Origin: Acidimicrobiia bacterium
GTDB lineage: Bacteria; Actinomycetota; Acidimicrobiia; Acidimicrobiales; CATQHL01
Direction of reading: 5' to 3'
NCBI GenBank assembly: GCA_021296435.1
Contig: JAGWAK010000023.1
Span: forward strand, 1 to 8,865
Length of the DNA stretch: 8,865 nt
Shown here piece after piece: positions 7,604 to 8,865 of this stretch (position 1 is its first letter; each line of letters begins with the position of its first letter). Position numbers and translations under genes: made by a program. A model generated the notes under the pieces. That model worked only from the letters and a program-made list of their open reading frames with translations, was not told where the DNA came from and searched no databases.

Positions 7604-7710
7604 CACCGGTTAACGGCCCCCGCCACAGCGAGGGTTGAGCTTCCCCAACCGGCTTGCCGACTCCGGTCGGCCCGAAGCCGACGACACCGCGAGCCCTCGG
7701 GGAACGACCG
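7604..7710 (+). promoter_or_regulatory. Structured 5' leader of the HNH gene (candidate cis-regulatory RNA)
   Basis: Possible helices read from the sequence: (a) a 12-bp hairpin, CGGCTTGCCGAC (7650-7661), loop TCCG, GTCGGC (7666-7671), a 3-nt bulge, AAGCCG (7675-7680); (b) a long-range helix CGAGGGTT (7629-7636) with AGCCCTCG (7692-7699), 8 bp with one G-U, closing the hairpin into one domain; (c) an alternative small hairpin GGTTG/CAACC (7633-7637, 7646-7650) that competes with (b) and touches (a). The segment TTCCCC (7641-7646) is perfectly complementary to the presumed ribosome binding site GGGGAA (7699-7704). The architecture is like a translation-control leader, but GC-rich DNA gives many chance helices, so conservation across homologues is the key missing evidence. 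I do not recognise a known RNA family. Confidence 0.4.
7699..7704 (+). promoter_or_regulatory. Presumed ribosome binding site of the HNH gene
   Basis: GGGGAA ends 6 nt before ATG 7711, a usual distance. It is only a moderate match to the anti-Shine-Dalgarno. The next in-frame upstream start (TTG 7654) lies within the leader hairpin and an in-frame TGA at 7636 limits any extension, so ATG 7711 is preferred. Confidence 0.5.
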
Positions 7711-8865
7711 ATGACCAATCTCACCCTCTTCAGCAGCTCAGACACGCAGCCTGACACGGCGCCAGGCCCGGCTGGGACGACAGCGCCTGTCGAGACGGCG
7801 GCAATAGCGGTCGACCTCCTCGACACGCTCGTGACAACGCTGCGTTCGCTCGACGGCGAGTGGCTCGAGGAACGGCTCGGCCTTGTGGGCCGCTGCGAAG
7901 CGCGGCTGGCTTCAGTGAAGAGTGACACAGTGTCTGAGTTGGCTCGTCGCGATGGCGAGGCCATGGCCGCCGAGGCGGTGCGCAACCGACTGAAGCAGTC
8001 CCGGGGCAGCGCCAAGCGCGACGTGAAATTCGCCGGTCAGCTGGAAGAGCTGCCCGCAACCGCTGAGGCTCTCTCCGAGGGCTCGATCACGGCTCATCAC
8101 GCACGGATGATCGCCGAAGCCGCCGACGACACCGCCATCGACGAGCCGGAACTGCTTAGCGCCGCAGAGAGTGAGCCAACCGACACCTTCGGTCGCACGC
8201 TGCGCGAGCACGTCAACGAACGGACCGCCGATGAGGATCATGTGGCGCGCCGACTGAGGCAGCACAAGCGCCGCGAAGTTTCCATCACCCACCAGCCCGA
8301 CGGCATGTACAAGCTGTTCGGCCTACTCGATCCCATCGCCGGAGCCCGTGTCGAGACGGCCCTGGCCGCCGCCGCCCGGAAGCTGCGACGGTCCGAGGAT
8401 CCCAACAACCGCGCCACCGTGCCCCAGCGCTTCGCGGACGCCCTCGAGATGCTCGTGACGCGCTCCGGCAAGGGCGCGAAGCAGAGCACGACACTCCTCG
8501 TGATCGCCGACTACGACCTCGTCGCCGGGCAACTCGCCAGCGGGCGATTGGCCGACGGCACCCCGCTCGCGGCCGACGAACTCGTGAGACTGGCTCTGGA
8601 GGCCAAGATCCTTCCCGCCCTCTTCGATACCGAGGGCCAGCCGCTCTGGCTGGGGCGCGAGTACCGCGACGCCAGCGACGCCCAGCGCATCGCCCTGGCC
8701 GCGAGGGATCGGGGCTGCATCGGCTGCGGCGCCGGCAACAGCTTCTGCCAACCCCACCACATCGAGTTCTGGGAGAACGGCGGTCCCACCAATCTCGACA
8801 ATTTGTGCCTGCTCTGCAGCCACTGCCACCACACGGAGGTCCACGAGCACGGCGCCCAGATCATC
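7711..8865 (+). CDS. HNH endonuclease, DUF222/13E12 repeat family (partial, 3' end outside window)
   Basis: 385 codons are visible and open at the window end. The first 26 residues are a variable, disordered-looking Ser/Thr/Pro-rich tail. Residues about 30-260 match the DUF222 region of the 13E12 repeat family, including the typical ELPATAEALSEGSITAHHAR segment (113-132). The HNH nuclease follows: C336xxC339, PHHIEFW (348-354, H349/H350), GGPTNLDNLCLLC (357-369, N364), C369xxC372 and H373. The four cysteines form the expected zinc site and H350, N364 and H373 the HNH core; all are intact, so the nuclease is probably active. This family is abundant and multi-copy in actinobacteria; related REP13E12 repeats in Mycobacterium tuberculosis are known phage integration sites. 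Its cellular role is not established, with a selfish or homing-like function suspected. It has its own promoter and a structured leader. Only a short C-terminal tail should be missing. There is no RuvC domain, so it is not IscB. Confidence 0.92.
   Translation, partial: MTNLTLFSSSDTQPDTAPGPAGTTAPVETAAIAVDLLDTLVTTLRSLDGEWLEERLGLVGRCEARLASVKSDTVSELARRDGEAMAAEAVRNRLKQSRGSAKRDVKFAGQLEELPATAEALSEGSITAHHARMIAEAADDTAIDEPELLSAAESEPTDTFGRTLREHVNERTADEDHVARRLRQHKRREVSITHQPDGMYKLFGLLDPIAGARVETALAAAARKLRRSEDPNNRATVPQRFADALEMLVTRSGKGAKQSTTLLVIADYDLVAGQLASGRLADGTPLAADELVRLALEAKILPALFDTEGQPLWLGREYRDASDAQRIALAARDRGCIGCGAGNSFCQPHHIEFWENGGPTNLDNLCLLCSHCHHTEVHEHGAQII

Larger units (their letters stand above)
7378..7710. 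other. 333-bp non-coding region before the HNH gene
   Basis: No supported gene. The first half (to about 7520) is unremarkable GC-rich sequence with short 8-bp repeats (GAACCGGG at 7423 and 7469; CGGCGACT at 7441 and 7501) that may be chance. 7521-7600 drops to about 44% GC and carries the promoter and a direct repeat of AACAGTnnTTG. The rest is the structured leader of the HNH gene. Confidence 0.7.

Noticed and set aside
7479..8850. Several minus-strand open frames of 70-180 aa over the HNH gene
   Set aside because: They overlap the HNH gene in antisense and have no recognisable domains or ribosome binding sites.
7604..8865. HEARO/omega RNA with an IscB-type nuclease
   Set aside because: The protein is DUF222 plus a C-terminal HNH, without a RuvC domain, and the leader is shorter than a typical omega RNA and has a different fold.

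Overview
The window is high-GC DNA (coding parts look to be about 70% GC) with GTG starts, very few ATGs in the large genes and a 13E12/DUF222-type HNH gene. Together these point to an actinobacterium. The style of the recombination nuclease pair resembles uncultured Acidimicrobiia, but that is inference and cannot be settled from this sequence alone.

Layout. Positions 1-5890 (minus strand) hold a two-gene operon for an AddAB/RecBC-like DNA double-strand-break processing enzyme. The first gene (5890 to 2435) encodes an AddB-like protein with a helicase-like fold lacking a visible Walker A and a C-terminal PD-(D/E)XK nuclease. The second gene (2448 to beyond position 1) encodes a UvrD/AddA-like superfamily 1 helicase whose motifs I to V are visible; its C-terminus lies outside the window. 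The two genes overlap by 14 nt, and a perfect AGGAGG for the second lies inside the end of the first, so they are probably co-translated and form one complex. A 176-bp divergent intergenic region follows. Then 6067-7377 (plus) encodes a stand-alone FAD-dependent oxidoreductase of the DAO/sarcosine oxidase family with unknown substrate.

From 7378 to 7710 there is a 333-bp non-coding stretch. Its second half contains an AT-rich island (about 44% GC over 7521-7600), a good sigma70-type promoter and a roughly 105-nt leader with strong potential RNA structure. It leads into an HNH endonuclease of the DUF222/13E12 repeat family (7711 to the window end, C-terminus cut just after the HNH core).

The nuclease-helicase pair is a functional unit. 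The oxidoreductase and the HNH gene show no evident link to it. I see no CRISPR array, tRNA, rRNA, insertion sequence or prophage genes. The most interesting unexplained signal is the structured leader of the HNH gene, in which the presumed ribosome binding site has a perfect 6-nt complement upstream and sits next to a long-range helix. The next is an AddB-like nuclease that keeps its catalytic residues but has lost the usual fourth iron-sulfur cysteine.
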